Below are positions 15,875 to 24,978 of a stretch of 64,000 nt of DNA, piece after piece. Origin of the DNA: Terrisporobacter sp. (GTDB taxonomy: Bacteria; Bacillota_A; Clostridia; Peptostreptococcales; Peptostreptococcaceae); NCBI GenBank assembly GCA_029851945.1, contig JARKUZ010000067.1:1-64000 (forward strand). The letters are read 5' to 3'. The translations under genes were made by a program, and so were the position numbers. Each line of letters begins with the position of its first letter. The first letter of the stretch is position 1. The notes under the pieces are model-generated. The model was given only the letters and a program-made list of their open reading frames with translations, was not told the origin of the DNA and did not search any database.

Positions 15875-17704
15875 CTATAATTCAAGAGATTTATTAATTA
15901 AATTACTAATTTTATTTTGCAGGAAATGGCTTTCATTTTCAAGGTAATAAATTTCTTTATTAAGGATATTATTTTTACCTTGAAACTTAAGACACTTTCT
16001 GCCCTCTTGAATAAGTAATTTCATTGAAATTATTTTTTTACATAAGTATTCTATTTCTTCATAATTATTGTCTCTAAATATCTTTATTTTCATTACTCTA
16101 TTAGGATAATAATCGTATACTTTGTTACCCATACACTTAGCAGTCATTTTGAAATATTTATCATACACGTTACTGTTCAATAGTGCTAATAAATATTCAT
16201 ATGAAAATAATTCTTTGTACTCTTCCTTAATAAAAAAAGAATATACGTCAGCACTACAAAAACTATTATTGTTATCAATGGCAAATCTATTATACTTCGA
16301 TTTGTAAGGATACATTATTTTTTTTCTTTCAAATAGAGATGTTTCTCTTCCCCACTGCAATTCATACCATTTTCTTATATTATTTCTACACTCTCTTCTA
16401 TTCTCCAATTTATTTTTATATGGTAGAAAACAATTTTCTTTAATATAAGGAAAATCATTTATGTCTTCTATATTATTAGAATATATAAGTTTTTGATTGC
16501 TTTCTTCTATAATATATTGATTTATATTTTTATTTTTTATCCATGGTTTAAGTAACCTGTTATCTATATTTTTTATTCTTTCGTCATCTTCATGAAGTAT
16601 AAATGATTTGTCACATCCTGTTATTACACCTTGGAAACTTTCTGCAATATCTTCTAATTTATACTCACATTTTATTTGAATTTTTTCGTATAGCTGTCTA
16701 TCCTTATTATTTAATATAATCCAATTATTTCTTAGGTCACCTTGACTTATACTTATTTTTTCACAAATATTATTATTTAAAATTTCTCCTAAATTATATG
16801 TCTTTTTCAAGTTAATTTTTTCTTCTTTTATTTTATAAACTCTTATTATATTATTAATATTTTTATCATTATCAATTACATCATATTGTTGATTTTTATT
16901 ACTAAAAATTAAAATTAAAGGTGATATTCCCAGATTATCAAAAACCTTGACACCATTTAAGTCTATAATTTTATGCATAATACTATTTTCAAAAAGATAA
17001 TATCTAAGTAACTCCCCTGATGGACTTTCTAAAAAATACCTAGGAGTTATAAGTCCTATCTTACCATTTTCTTTAATAATATCTAAGGATTTTTTATAAA
17101 AACAAAAATATAAATCTGCTTTATCTCTATAAACATCTTTATATTCATCTAACAAAAATTTTTTATAATTTTTATCTAACATTTTATGTCCCACATAAGG
17201 TGGATTTCCAATTATATAATTAAATTTTATGGAGTATTTTTTCTTTAGAGAGTCTTCACAAGTTATATTATAATTGATCTTTGATATGTCTTTTTCTATG
17301 TTGCCACATTCTAAAACTTTTTTAATTAGAGATTTTTTAAGAATATTTATTGCGTCTTTGTCTGTATCTGTTCCATAAATACATTTACTTACAATATGTT
17401 CACCTATATCTTTTATATAGTATTTGCCATATTTATTTTTTATTTTATCCATGTTATTTTCTATTAATTTATATAGTAAATCATAAGCTTCTAATAAAAA
17501 ATTTCCACAACCACATGACAAATCTAATATTTTAGGATCTGGATTTTCTACTATATCATGATTTAATAATATTTCTTCTAAAATATAATTTACTATAACT
17601 TTTGGTGTATAATAAATCCCCTTTATTTTTTTATAATTTAGAGATAAACTTTCCTCATAAGATTTCGAATTTTTATAGTTATCGATTTCTCTCCCCTCCT
17701 GCAA
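15875..17704 (-). CDS. camA: Solitary adenine-N6 DNA methyltransferase, CamA-like
   Basis: A 609-residue type II-gamma-like DNA methyltransferase. Motif X is at GIYYTPKVIV (residues 29-38), the SAM motif I at DLSCGCGNFL (61-70), catalytic motif IV NPPY at 167-170, then KADLYFCFYKK and TPRYFLES. A C-terminal target-recognition domain holds ESFQGVITGCDKSFIL, LKPWIKNKNI, RKWYELQWGRE and FERKKIMYPYKS. These blocks match what I remember of the C. difficile CamA protein (CD2758, 577 aa), which methylates CAAAAA and affects sporulation. No endonuclease gene is adjacent. The start is a TTG at 17704, with AAGGGAG six bases before it; no ATG or GTG lies nearby in frame. The C-terminal ~30 residues extend beyond CamA. 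Confidence 0.88.
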   Translation of the reverse strand: MQEGREIDNYKNSKSYEESLSLNYKKIKGIYYTPKVIVNYILEEILLNHDIVENPDPKILDLSCGCGNFLLEAYDLLYKLIENNMDKIKNKYGKYYIKDIGEHIVSKCIYGTDTDKDAINILKKSLIKKVLECGNIEKDISKINYNITCEDSLKKKYSIKFNYIIGNPPYVGHKMLDKNYKKFLLDEYKDVYRDKADLYFCFYKKSLDIIKENGKIGLITPRYFLESPSGELLRYYLFENSIMHKIIDLNGVKVFDNLGISPLILIFSNKNQQYDVIDNDKNINNIIRVYKIKEEKINLKKTYNLGEILNNNICEKISISQGDLRNNWIILNNKDRQLYEKIQIKCEYKLEDIAESFQGVITGCDKSFILHEDDERIKNIDNRLLKPWIKNKNINQYIIEESNQKLIYSNNIEDINDFPYIKENCFLPYKNKLENRRECRNNIRKWYELQWGRETSLFERKKIMYPYKSKYNRFAIDNNNSFCSADVYSFFIKEEYKELFSYEYLLALLNSNVYDKYFKMTAKCMGNKVYDYYPNRVMKIKIFRDNNYEEIEYLCKKIISMKLLIQEGRKCLKFQGKNNILNKEIYYLENESHFLQNKISNLINKSLEL

Positions 17705-17799
17705 ATCAATCTCCCTTATGTTGAAATTATATCACAATTTAGCATAGTAATAAGATATAAGTAAAAATTTATATAATTCTATAATTTAATTAACAATAT

Positions 17800-17837
17800 A
17801 AAGATAACTGTCTCTATTCTTAGAGACAGTTATCTTT
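17800..17837 (-). terminator. Terminator of the NlpC/P60 gene
   Basis: Perfect 16-bp stem (17800-17815 with 17822-17837; core AGATAACTGTCTCT with AGAGACAGTTATCT) and a 6-base loop. It lies 20 bases after the stop codon of the SH3b-NlpC/P60 gene. Confidence 0.85.
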
Positions 17838-17857
17838 ATAAAATATTTAAATATTTA

Positions 17858-18967
17858 TTATAATACTCTTCTTGCATTTACATAAGCTTTTGAATAATAG
17901 CTACTATTTAATTGAGATATTACTACTTTACCTTTGCTTGAAGAACAGTGTATAAATTCATTATTTCCTATATATATTCCAACATGACTTACATTTCCAT
18001 CATTTACTCCACTTGTATCGAAGAATACTAAGTCACCTATTTTTATATTACTTTTACTTACATATGTTCCATATTTACTTTGAGTAGCAGAAGTTCTTGG
18101 TATAACAGTATTTGCAGCTTTTTTAAATACATAATAAGTATATCCTGAACAGTCAAAACTATTTGGTCCTTCCGCAGCCCATACATATGGTTTTCCTAAT
18201 AAACTCTTAGCTAGAGATATTACTTTATCAACAGTAGCAGATGGGGAAGCTGTAGTATTATCTTCAACTGGTGAGCCACTTAAATATTTACTAGAAACAT
18301 ATCCTACACTTCCATTGTATTTTATTTTTGACCATCCATTTGATGTTGATATTACTTCTACTTTTGTTCCTTTTGATAATGTTCCTATTACTGAATAATT
18401 TGTTGATGCTCCACTTCTTACATTTAGTGAAGATGCTGTCACATATTTTGTACTAGTCGATGTTGATGTATTATCTCCTGATACTTTTTCATCTAAATAT
18501 TTACTAGAAACATATCCTATACTTCCATTATATTTTATTTTTGACCATCCGTTTGATGTTGATATTACTTCTACTTTTGTTCCTTTTGATAATGTTCCTA
18601 TTACTGAATAACTTGTTGATGCTCCACTTCTTACATTTAATGAAGATGCTGTTACATATTTTACACTTAATGATGTCGATGTATATTCTCCTACATAAGA
18701 TCCATATACATAACCTGTTTTACCTTCAAATTTAACTTTTATCCAAGATCCACTTTCACCTATGTACTCAACTTTATCACCTTTATTTAATTTACATATT
18801 GATGAATAGTTTGTTGAAGGACCGCTTCTAAAGTTTACTGAATCTGCTGTTATTACTCTATATTCTGTATCTGCATTTTGTTCTGCAAATGATGTATTCA
18901 TTCCTGCATGTAGCATAACTGATGAAGCTACTAAACCTGTTAATATAAATTTATTATTAATTGTCAT
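17858..18967 (-). CDS. Secreted SH3b x3 - NlpC/P60 cell-wall hydrolase
   Basis: A 369-residue exported protein. Residues 1-28 are a Sec signal peptide ending near SFA. Three bacterial SH3 domains follow (about 35-93, 103-158, 174-229), each with the NFRSGPS or LNVRSGAS motif; the second and third are almost identical. After a Ser/Thr linker, the NlpC/P60 domain spans about 243-369, with the catalytic Cys in NSFDCSGYTYY (Cys273), His in VSHVGIYIG (His328) and His340. It should cleave peptide stems of peptidoglycan. The ATG lacks a close ribosome binding site: GGAGAGGAG lies over 40 bases upstream, separated by a hairpin, so translation may be controlled. A terminator follows the gene. Confidence 0.93.
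   Translation of the reverse strand: MTINNKFILTGLVASSVMLHAGMNTSFAEQNADTEYRVITADSVNFRSGPSTNYSSICKLNKGDKVEYIGESGSWIKVKFEGKTGYVYGSYVGEYTSTSLSVKYVTASSLNVRSGASTSYSVIGTLSKGTKVEVISTSNGWSKIKYNGSIGYVSSKYLDEKVSGDNTSTSTSTKYVTASSLNVRSGASTNYSVIGTLSKGTKVEVISTSNGWSKIKYNGSVGYVSSKYLSGSPVEDNTTASPSATVDKVISLAKSLLGKPYVWAAEGPNSFDCSGYTYYVFKKAANTVIPRTSATQSKYGTYVSKSNIKIGDLVFFDTSGVNDGNVSHVGIYIGNNEFIHCSSSKGKVVISQLNSSYYSKAYVNARRVL
18282..18683. repeat. Tandem 213-bp duplication encoding SH3b units
   Basis: Segments 18282-18470 and 18495-18683 are nearly identical, differing at scattered single bases, with a period of 213 bp (71 codons). They encode the second and third SH3b domains. The low divergence points to a recent internal duplication or gene conversion. 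Confidence 0.85.
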
Positions 18968-18976
18968 AAAAATATT

Positions 18977-19017
18977 TATAGTTTTAATTTAAACTATAAA
19001 TTACTCAACTCCTCTCC
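18977..19017 (-). promoter_or_regulatory. Leader hairpin between SD and start of NlpC/P60 gene
   Basis: On the minus strand GGAGAGGAG (19009-19017) is followed by a perfect 8-bp hairpin TATAGTTT/AAACTATA (18998-18977), then nine AT bases and the ATG at 18967. The Shine-Dalgarno is too far for normal spacing unless the hairpin folds the leader. A TTG directly after the SD opens only a five-codon frame. Confidence 0.5.
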
Positions 19018-19160
19018 AATTGTAGAACTAAACTTAGACTACTTTTGAATAGTTCTTTCTAAACATTTATAAAAATATTATTACAAAAATGTAACTTTTT
19101 GTCCATAAGTTTCAGTGTTTTTACATTATTTACAAGGATAATTGCCTATATTTTGGATAA

Positions 19161-19196
19161 AATAAGAGGTCAACTATTCCTAGTTAACCTCTTATT
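19161..19196 (-). terminator. Terminator of dut
   Basis: A 16-bp stem (19161-19176 with 19181-19196; AATAAGAGGT with ACCTCTTATT at the base) with one U-G wobble on the minus strand and a 4-base loop. It lies 15 bases after the dut stop. Confidence 0.82.
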
Positions 19197-19210
19197 TTTA
19201 AATTTATATA

Positions 19211-19675
19211 CTATTTTGTTCCTGTACTACCAAATCCACCACGATCATCATTTCCAAAAGTTTCTACTTCTTCCAATTCAATCTCTGGCATAACTTCCAT
19301 TATTCTAAATTGAGCTACCTTATCACCTTTTTTTATCCAAGTGCCTTTTTCTTCCACCCCATCCGCAATATTTGTATCTTTTCCTTGTAAACAGAATACT
19401 GGCATATGCCATTGATCATTATCTCCTATATATGTATCATCAACAACACCTACTGAATTAGTTTGGATTATCCCCCATGTTTTAAATGTTGAACTTCTTG
19501 GAGCTAAGTGCCCTTCCCATCCCTCAGGTAACTCTAAAGCGAACCCTAGTGGAATCATTGCTCTTTCTCCTTCTTTTACAAACATATCTTTATTTGCATA
19601 AACGTCAATCCAGTTGCCTTTAGCTATTTTTTTTAATCTAGTTGCTTCTTCAAAATATTTAATTCTAATTTTCAT
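19211..19675 (-). CDS. dut: dUTP diphosphatase
   Basis: A 154-residue trimeric-type dUTPase. Motif 1 region MIPLGFALELP, motif 2 APRSSTFKTWGI, motif 3 NSVGVVDDTYIGDN (uracil hairpin), motif 4 GDKVAQFRI and the C-terminal Gly-rich motif 5 RGGFGSTG are all present, so the enzyme should be active. It hydrolyses dUTP to dUMP, keeping uracil out of DNA. It is transcribed divergently from topB, with its own terminator, as a single-gene unit. The start follows an AGAAAGGGATATATC stretch. Confidence 0.94.
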   Translation of the reverse strand: MKIRIKYFEEATRLKKIAKGNWIDVYANKDMFVKEGERAMIPLGFALELPEGWEGHLAPRSSTFKTWGIIQTNSVGVVDDTYIGDNDQWHMPVFCLQGKDTNIADGVEEKGTWIKKGDKVAQFRIMEVMPEIELEEVETFGNDDRGGFGSTGTK

Positions 19676-19886
19676 AAATGATATATCCCTTTCTTCTAAT
19701 TTATAAAAAATATTATTTCATAAATATAATCTGTAACTTGAATATATTTTTCTCAAATTAATAATTGCCTTTTCTATTTTACTATAATATCTAACATTAT
19801 GTAAGTAAATAACAATTTAATTTCCAGATACTTGAGTAGTTTAATTATCTATGATAATATTAAGAATGTTCAAAGGGAGGTATGAA

Positions 19887-22076
19887 ATGAAACTTATTTT
19901 AGCAGAGAAACCATCTGTAGCTAAAACTATTGCATCCTTTTTAGGTGCAAATGTTAGATGCAACGGCTATTTCGAAGGAAATGGTTATATTATAACTTAT
20001 GCATTTGGACATTTAGTATCTTTATACGATATGAAAGACTACGACAAAGATAGATATTCTGGCTCATGGAAGATGGACAATTTTCCTTTTATTCCACAAG
20101 AGAAATTTAGATTCAAAGTTGAAGATTCTAAAAAAAATCAATTTGATGTAATTAATACATTACTACATAGAGATGATATTGAATATATAATAAATGCAAC
20201 AGATAACGATAGAGAAGGTGAATTAATCGCCTTTTTAATTTTTCTCATGGCAAAAAATAAAAAGCCTGTTAAGAGAATATTAGTAAATGAATGGACACCT
20301 CAGGATATTACTAAAGGGCTTCAAAATCTTAAAGATGAAAAAGAAATGAGGAACTTACAAGCTGCAGGATATACAAGATTAATAACAGATTGGCTAATAG
20401 GAATTAATTTTACTTCTATTGCCACATTAAAATATGGAAATGGAAAATTATTAAATATAGGACGTGTCATTTTGCCTACTGTAAAGCTAATTTATGATAG
20501 AGATATGGAAATTAGAAATTTTGTCCCTAAAACTTACTTTGAAATAGAAGGAAGTTTTAGATGTAAAAACGGTGAATATAAAGGTAAACTAGTAAAAAAT
20601 AAAAATAGTAAATTTGACACACCAGAAGAAGCTAAAGCCGTAATAGATAGCATAACTTCCAAAGAGGGCACTATTACTGACAAAAAAGTAACTACCTCTA
20701 AAGAATATGCTCCAAAGCTTTTCAGTTTAACTTCTTTACAAGGTTATATAACTTCAAAGTACAGTCACTTTACTTCTGACAAAGTTTTAAGTGTCTGTCA
20801 GTCTTTATACGAAGGTAAAGGTAAAGGTGGATATATTACTTATCCTAGAACAGACTCTATTTTCTTAGAAGAAAGTTTAACTACTAAAGCTTCTCAAACT
20901 TTAGAAAAGTTAAAAAAAGGACTTCCTTACGAAGATAAAATTAAATTTACTAAAACAAAAAGAGTTTTCGACTCATCAAAGGTTGATAGCCATAGTGCCA
21001 TCACACCTACTTATATTATTCCAACTAAATTGACTCCTGATGAAGCAATTGTTTACAATGCTATCAAGGACAGATTTATAGCCAACTTTATGCCACCAGC
21101 AGAATATGAAAATACTGAAATTAAAACTGATATAGATAGAAACATATTCGTTACTAAAGGAAAAGTACTTAAAGTTAAAGGGTATTTAGAAGTGTATAAT
21201 AAAGAGGAAAAAGACGATTTACTTCCATTTGTAGATAAAAATGAAGTAGTTGATGTAATAGAAATTAAGCCTTTAAGCAAACAAACTACTCCTCCTAAAC
21301 CATATACTGAGGATACTTTACTTAAAGCTATGAAAAACTGTGGTAAAAATGTATCAGAAGATGACACAACAGTTTTATCAGGATATTCTATAGGTACTTC
21401 TGCTACTCGTGCTGATGTACTCAAGAAAATCAGTCAGGTTGGATATGTTAATAAAAAAGGAAAATCTTATTTTATAACCGACTTGGGTAAAAATCTAGTT
21501 GAAATTTTCCCTGTCAAAGAATTATTTGACGTGGACTATACTGGTAAACTAGAAAAAAGCTTAAGTGATATTCAAAAAGGTCAACATACTAGAAAAGAAT
21601 ACTTAACTAATATAATGAACTTTATTTATAAAAATGTTAATTTAATAAAATATGATAAGCCTAAAAAAATATCTACGGAAAACTTTACTTATAATTCTAA
21701 AACTAAAAAATTCGTCAGTGATAATGTTATATCAGCCTCTAAAAAAAGCTCTAAATCAACTTCAAGTAAATCATCTAAGTTAAATGGCAATGATTCACTA
21801 GGAAAATGCCCTATATGTCAAGGAGATATTTTCGAAAAAGATAAAGGATTTTTCTGTGTGAATTATAATAACTGTAAATTTGGTATATTTAAAGAAGACA
21901 AGTTTTTACAATACTATAAAAAGAAACCAACTAAAACCATGGTTAAAAGTTTACTAAAAAAAGGTGAAGCCAAAGTAAAATCTTTAACTTCTAAAGAAGG
22001 TAAGAAATTTGATGCTACACTTAAATATGATAAAAATGATAAAGGCTATTTTTCTTGGTCCATAAAAATAGACTAA
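19887..22076 (+). CDS. topB: DNA topoisomerase III
   Basis: A 729-residue type IA topoisomerase. The Toprim domain starts MKLILAEKPSVAKTIASFLG and has ATDNDREGE (acidic triad). The active-site Tyr is in GGYITYPRTDS. The C terminus carries a single zinc-ribbon-like module (CPICQGDIF, then VNYNNCKFGI) after a Ser/Lys-rich linker, then a basic tail. The lack of the full set of TopA zinc fingers and the spacing near ATDNDREG favour TopB over TopA. The start at 19887 has GGGAGG seven bases upstream; a longer in-frame version from 19851 would place that site inside the gene. It relaxes and decatenates DNA. No conjugative element is around it. Confidence 0.92.
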   Translation: MKLILAEKPSVAKTIASFLGANVRCNGYFEGNGYIITYAFGHLVSLYDMKDYDKDRYSGSWKMDNFPFIPQEKFRFKVEDSKKNQFDVINTLLHRDDIEYIINATDNDREGELIAFLIFLMAKNKKPVKRILVNEWTPQDITKGLQNLKDEKEMRNLQAAGYTRLITDWLIGINFTSIATLKYGNGKLLNIGRVILPTVKLIYDRDMEIRNFVPKTYFEIEGSFRCKNGEYKGKLVKNKNSKFDTPEEAKAVIDSITSKEGTITDKKVTTSKEYAPKLFSLTSLQGYITSKYSHFTSDKVLSVCQSLYEGKGKGGYITYPRTDSIFLEESLTTKASQTLEKLKKGLPYEDKIKFTKTKRVFDSSKVDSHSAITPTYIIPTKLTPDEAIVYNAIKDRFIANFMPPAEYENTEIKTDIDRNIFVTKGKVLKVKGYLEVYNKEEKDDLLPFVDKNEVVDVIEIKPLSKQTTPPKPYTEDTLLKAMKNCGKNVSEDDTTVLSGYSIGTSATRADVLKKISQVGYVNKKGKSYFITDLGKNLVEIFPVKELFDVDYTGKLEKSLSDIQKGQHTRKEYLTNIMNFIYKNVNLIKYDKPKKISTENFTYNSKTKKFVSDNVISASKKSSKSTSSKSSKLNGNDSLGKCPICQGDIFEKDKGFFCVNYNNCKFGIFKEDKFLQYYKKKPTKTMVKSLLKKGEAKVKSLTSKEGKKFDATLKYDKNDKGYFSWSIKID

Positions 22077-22165
22077 GTATATAATATTTAACTTATTTAT
22101 GGAAGAAATTATTTTTCTATAAAATAGATAATATAAAAATAATATAAAAATAATATACATAATAT

Positions 22166-22215
22166 AAAAAGCACCAGCAGATTAATTTTAATAATTAATC
22201 TGCTAGTGCTTTTAT
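22166..22215. terminator. Terminator between topB and pepT
   Basis: A long stem, AAAAGCAC(C)AGCAGATTAAT against ATTAATCTGCTAGTGCTTTT, from about 22167 to 22214 with one mismatch and a short loop, with A residues before and T residues after. It serves the convergent topB and pepT. Confidence 0.88.
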
Positions 22216-22240
22216 TTTATAAATCTATATAAAGTACTGC

Positions 22241-23461
22241 TTATTTTTTAGCATAAATTTTAACTAATTCTATAGCTATTTGTGTAACTTTATCCATACC
22301 TTCTGCACTTATATGCTCTAAAGCTCCATGATAAGCAGCTCCACCTGTTCCTAAGTTTGGACAAGGTAAACCTTTAAAGCTTAATTGAGCCCCATCTGTT
22401 CCTCCACGAATAGGAGATATTTTTGCTTCTAAACCTACGGCTTCTGTAGCTTTCTTTGCATTTTCAACTAGGTGCATACATGGTTCTATTTTTTCCTTCA
22501 TATTTCTGTAAGAATGTTTTATAGTAAGAGTAACTGTATCTTCTCCATATTTTTCATTCATTTCTTTTTCTATTCTTCTAAGTAATTCATTTCTAGCTTC
22601 GAATTTATCTCCATCATGATCTCTAACTATATATGATAACTTAGAATATTCCACAGAGCCTGTTGTTTCCATTAGATGATAAAAACCTTCATACCCTTCA
22701 GTTGTAGCAGGCGTTTCATTTACTGGTAATATGGAATTAATTTCCATAGCTATTAATTGAGAGTTTATCATAATATCTTTTGCACTTCCTGGATGTACAT
22801 TTACTCCTTTTATTTCAAAAGTTGCAGAAGATGCATTAAAGTTTTCATATTCAATTTGCCCTTCTAGCTCTCCATCTAAAGTAAATGCATAGTCTGCACC
22901 AAATTTTTCAACATCAAAATTATGAGGACCTCTTCCTATTTCTTCATCTGGGGTAAAGCCTATGCATATTTTCCCATGAGGAATATTTTCTTTTTGTATT
23001 ATTTCAACTGCAGTCATTATCTCTGCAATACCGGCTTTATCATCTGCACCTAATAAAGTTGTTCCATCTGTAGTTATTATAGTTCTGCCTTTAAAATTTT
23101 TTAGGTGAGGAAATTCTTTAGTTTTTATAACCTTACCACTCTCTCCAAGTCTTATATCTTCTCCATCATAATTTTCTATAATTTGAGGATTAACATCTTT
23201 ACCAGTAAGATCTTCTGTTGTATCTAAATGAGCGATAAAACCTAACTTTGTTTTATCTTCATATCCTTTTGTTGCTGGTATACTTCCATATACATAACAT
23301 TTCTCATCTACATGAGCATCTTCTATCCCCAACTCTTTCATTTCTTTAACTAATAAATTAGCTAAATCAAATTGACGAGAAGTAGAAGGCACTGTTTCAC
23401 TGCTACTATCACTAGTAGTCCATACTTTTATATAATTTAACATTCTTTCATAAGCTCTCAT
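22241..23461 (-). CDS. pepT: Peptidase T (tripeptide aminopeptidase)
   Basis: A 406-residue M20-family metallopeptidase. Zinc-ligand and catalytic motifs: FIAHLDTTEDL (His and Asp), TLLGADDKAGIAE (bridging Asp), TPDEEIGRG (Glu-Glu), TLDGELEG and the C-terminal YHGALEHIS (His). The dimerisation (lid) domain is in the middle (about 205-325). PepT removes the N-terminal residue from tripeptides in the cytoplasm. It follows the POT transporter and an M24 peptidase on the same strand, suggesting joint use of imported di- and tripeptides, though a terminator separates it from the transporter. The start follows AAAAGGAGAGTAGTATT. Confidence 0.95.
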   Translation of the reverse strand: MRAYERMLNYIKVWTTSDSSSETVPSTSRQFDLANLLVKEMKELGIEDAHVDEKCYVYGSIPATKGYEDKTKLGFIAHLDTTEDLTGKDVNPQIIENYDGEDIRLGESGKVIKTKEFPHLKNFKGRTIITTDGTTLLGADDKAGIAEIMTAVEIIQKENIPHGKICIGFTPDEEIGRGPHNFDVEKFGADYAFTLDGELEGQIEYENFNASSATFEIKGVNVHPGSAKDIMINSQLIAMEINSILPVNETPATTEGYEGFYHLMETTGSVEYSKLSYIVRDHDGDKFEARNELLRRIEKEMNEKYGEDTVTLTIKHSYRNMKEKIEPCMHLVENAKKATEAVGLEAKISPIRGGTDGAQLSFKGLPCPNLGTGGAAYHGALEHISAEGMDKVTQIAIELVKIYAKK

Positions 23462-23501
23462 AATACTACTCTCCTTTTATAAATATATTTTTATAAATAA
23501 A

Positions 23502-23533
23502 AACTGGGCACTGTAACAGCTCAGAACCCAGTT
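23502..23533 (-). terminator. Terminator of the POT transporter gene
   Basis: Stem AACTGGG/CCCAGTT (23502-23508 with 23527-23533), followed on the minus strand by TTTTATT. It lies between the transporter stop and pepT. Confidence 0.78.
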
Positions 23534-23578
23534 GAAATTACTTTTTGATTTAGATTATATTATATAATATTTATAATA

Positions 23579-24961
23579 TTAAATTGCTTTATCTGAAGAA
23601 GAATTTTCTTCATCTTCTACAAGAGCATTTAATTTCTTGTCTAAGCTCCATAATACTATACCACATACTACAACAATTCCACCAACTATTGCATATGCAG
23701 GTGCAAATGAATATCCTGATAAGAACTCATATAAGTATCCATAAGATTTACCAGCTATAAATACAGCAAATGGCCAAACTCCCATCATAAGTCCTAAAAC
23801 TTTTGCTGGAGAGAATTTAGATATAAATGAGTTTCCAAGTGGTGAGAATACCATTTCACCAAGTGACATTAATATACCAACTGCTACTATCCACATTAAG
23901 TTAGCTTGATTATCTCCTCTTACTACCTCAGCAAGAGCCATTACACCGAAAGCTGCACCAAGTAATATCATACCTAAAGCAGTTTTCTTAAACATACTCA
24001 AATCACCTTTTGGTGAATTAGCACGTTTAGTCCAATAAGATGCAAGAACTGGTCCAAGTAATATACAGCAAAGTGCATTTAATGAATCGAACCAAGAAGA
24101 TGGAACCACAAAGTTTCCTATCATCCAGTTAGCCTTATTAGCATAATCAAAATCTGGTCCCCAGTGGTACATTATAGGATTATAAGTTAAGTACCAAACT
24201 ATCCAGAATACTATTGAGAATAAAGTAACAAGAATAATAGCTGCAACTCTTTGCTTTTCTTTAACAGTAAGTGGTACATCATTATTTTCTTCTTTTTTAG
24301 AAGTAGTAACTTTAACTTCATCAGCTTTGAAAGGTTTTTTACCAACTTCACCAAATCCTATTTTACCACCTACTACTAACCATATTGCATCTAAGAATAG
24401 TAGAGCTGCACATATTAAGAATGTAGGTCCAAATCCAACTCCATAAGCTATGAAAGATACTATAGTAGTTCCTATGAAAGAACCAACGTTAACGAATGAA
24501 TATTGAACTGAAAATGCTGAGTCAAGTTGATCTTTATCATCAAATAACTGACCATTAATTCCTGAAACATTACCTTTGAATAAACCTGTACCTATAGATA
24601 CAAGAGCTATCATTGCCCATACAAGTCCTATAGAACTTTGAGCAGATGCTTGCCATCCACATACATAACCTAATCCCATTAATATAGCACCTAATACTAC
24701 ACATAATCTTGGGCTTACCCATTTATCAGCTATGTATCCTCCTAATATTGGTGTTAAATAAGTGAATGCTACTAAGTTAGCACCCATTTTAGCCCCTACT
24801 GCATCAGTTAATCCAAGTCCCCCACTAGCTACCGAAGCAACTATGAATATACCGATTAACCATTTAGATGAATAGAATGCCATACGTTCTAATGTGAATG
24901 ATAATGCACACACATAGAATCCAAAAGGATATTTCTTTTTACTTTTTACTGTGTTTTCCAT
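23579..24961 (-). CDS. dtpT: POT-family di-/tripeptide:H+ symporter
   Basis: A 460-residue major-facilitator transporter of the proton-dependent oligopeptide (POT/PTR2) type with about 12-14 hydrophobic helices. Visible hallmarks: ERMAFYSSKWL in helix 1 (the ExxxxY region; here ER with F/Y residues), LGGYIADKW after helix 2, GTGLFKGNVSGINGQLF and FSVQYSFVNVGSFIGT in helices 4-5, and LGEMVFSPLGNSF late in the protein. It should import di- and tripeptides with protons. It lies 18 bases downstream of the M24 peptidase gene, so the two form an operon: peptide uptake plus cleavage. The gene name is by analogy. The start follows GGGGGAAATAT. Confidence 0.9.
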   Translation of the reverse strand: MENTVKSKKKYPFGFYVCALSFTLERMAFYSSKWLIGIFIVASVASGGLGLTDAVGAKMGANLVAFTYLTPILGGYIADKWVSPRLCVVLGAILMGLGYVCGWQASAQSSIGLVWAMIALVSIGTGLFKGNVSGINGQLFDDKDQLDSAFSVQYSFVNVGSFIGTTIVSFIAYGVGFGPTFLICAALLFLDAIWLVVGGKIGFGEVGKKPFKADEVKVTTSKKEENNDVPLTVKEKQRVAAIILVTLFSIVFWIVWYLTYNPIMYHWGPDFDYANKANWMIGNFVVPSSWFDSLNALCCILLGPVLASYWTKRANSPKGDLSMFKKTALGMILLGAAFGVMALAEVVRGDNQANLMWIVAVGILMSLGEMVFSPLGNSFISKFSPAKVLGLMMGVWPFAVFIAGKSYGYLYEFLSGYSFAPAYAIVGGIVVVCGIVLWSLDKKLNALVEDEENSSSDKAI

Positions 24962-24978
24962 ATTTCCCCCATTGATGA

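Noticed and set aside
22120..22170. Short AATATAAAAAT tandem repeat
   Set aside because: Three loosely matched copies in a strongly AT-rich gap; no structure or conservation can be claimed, so not listed as a repeat.
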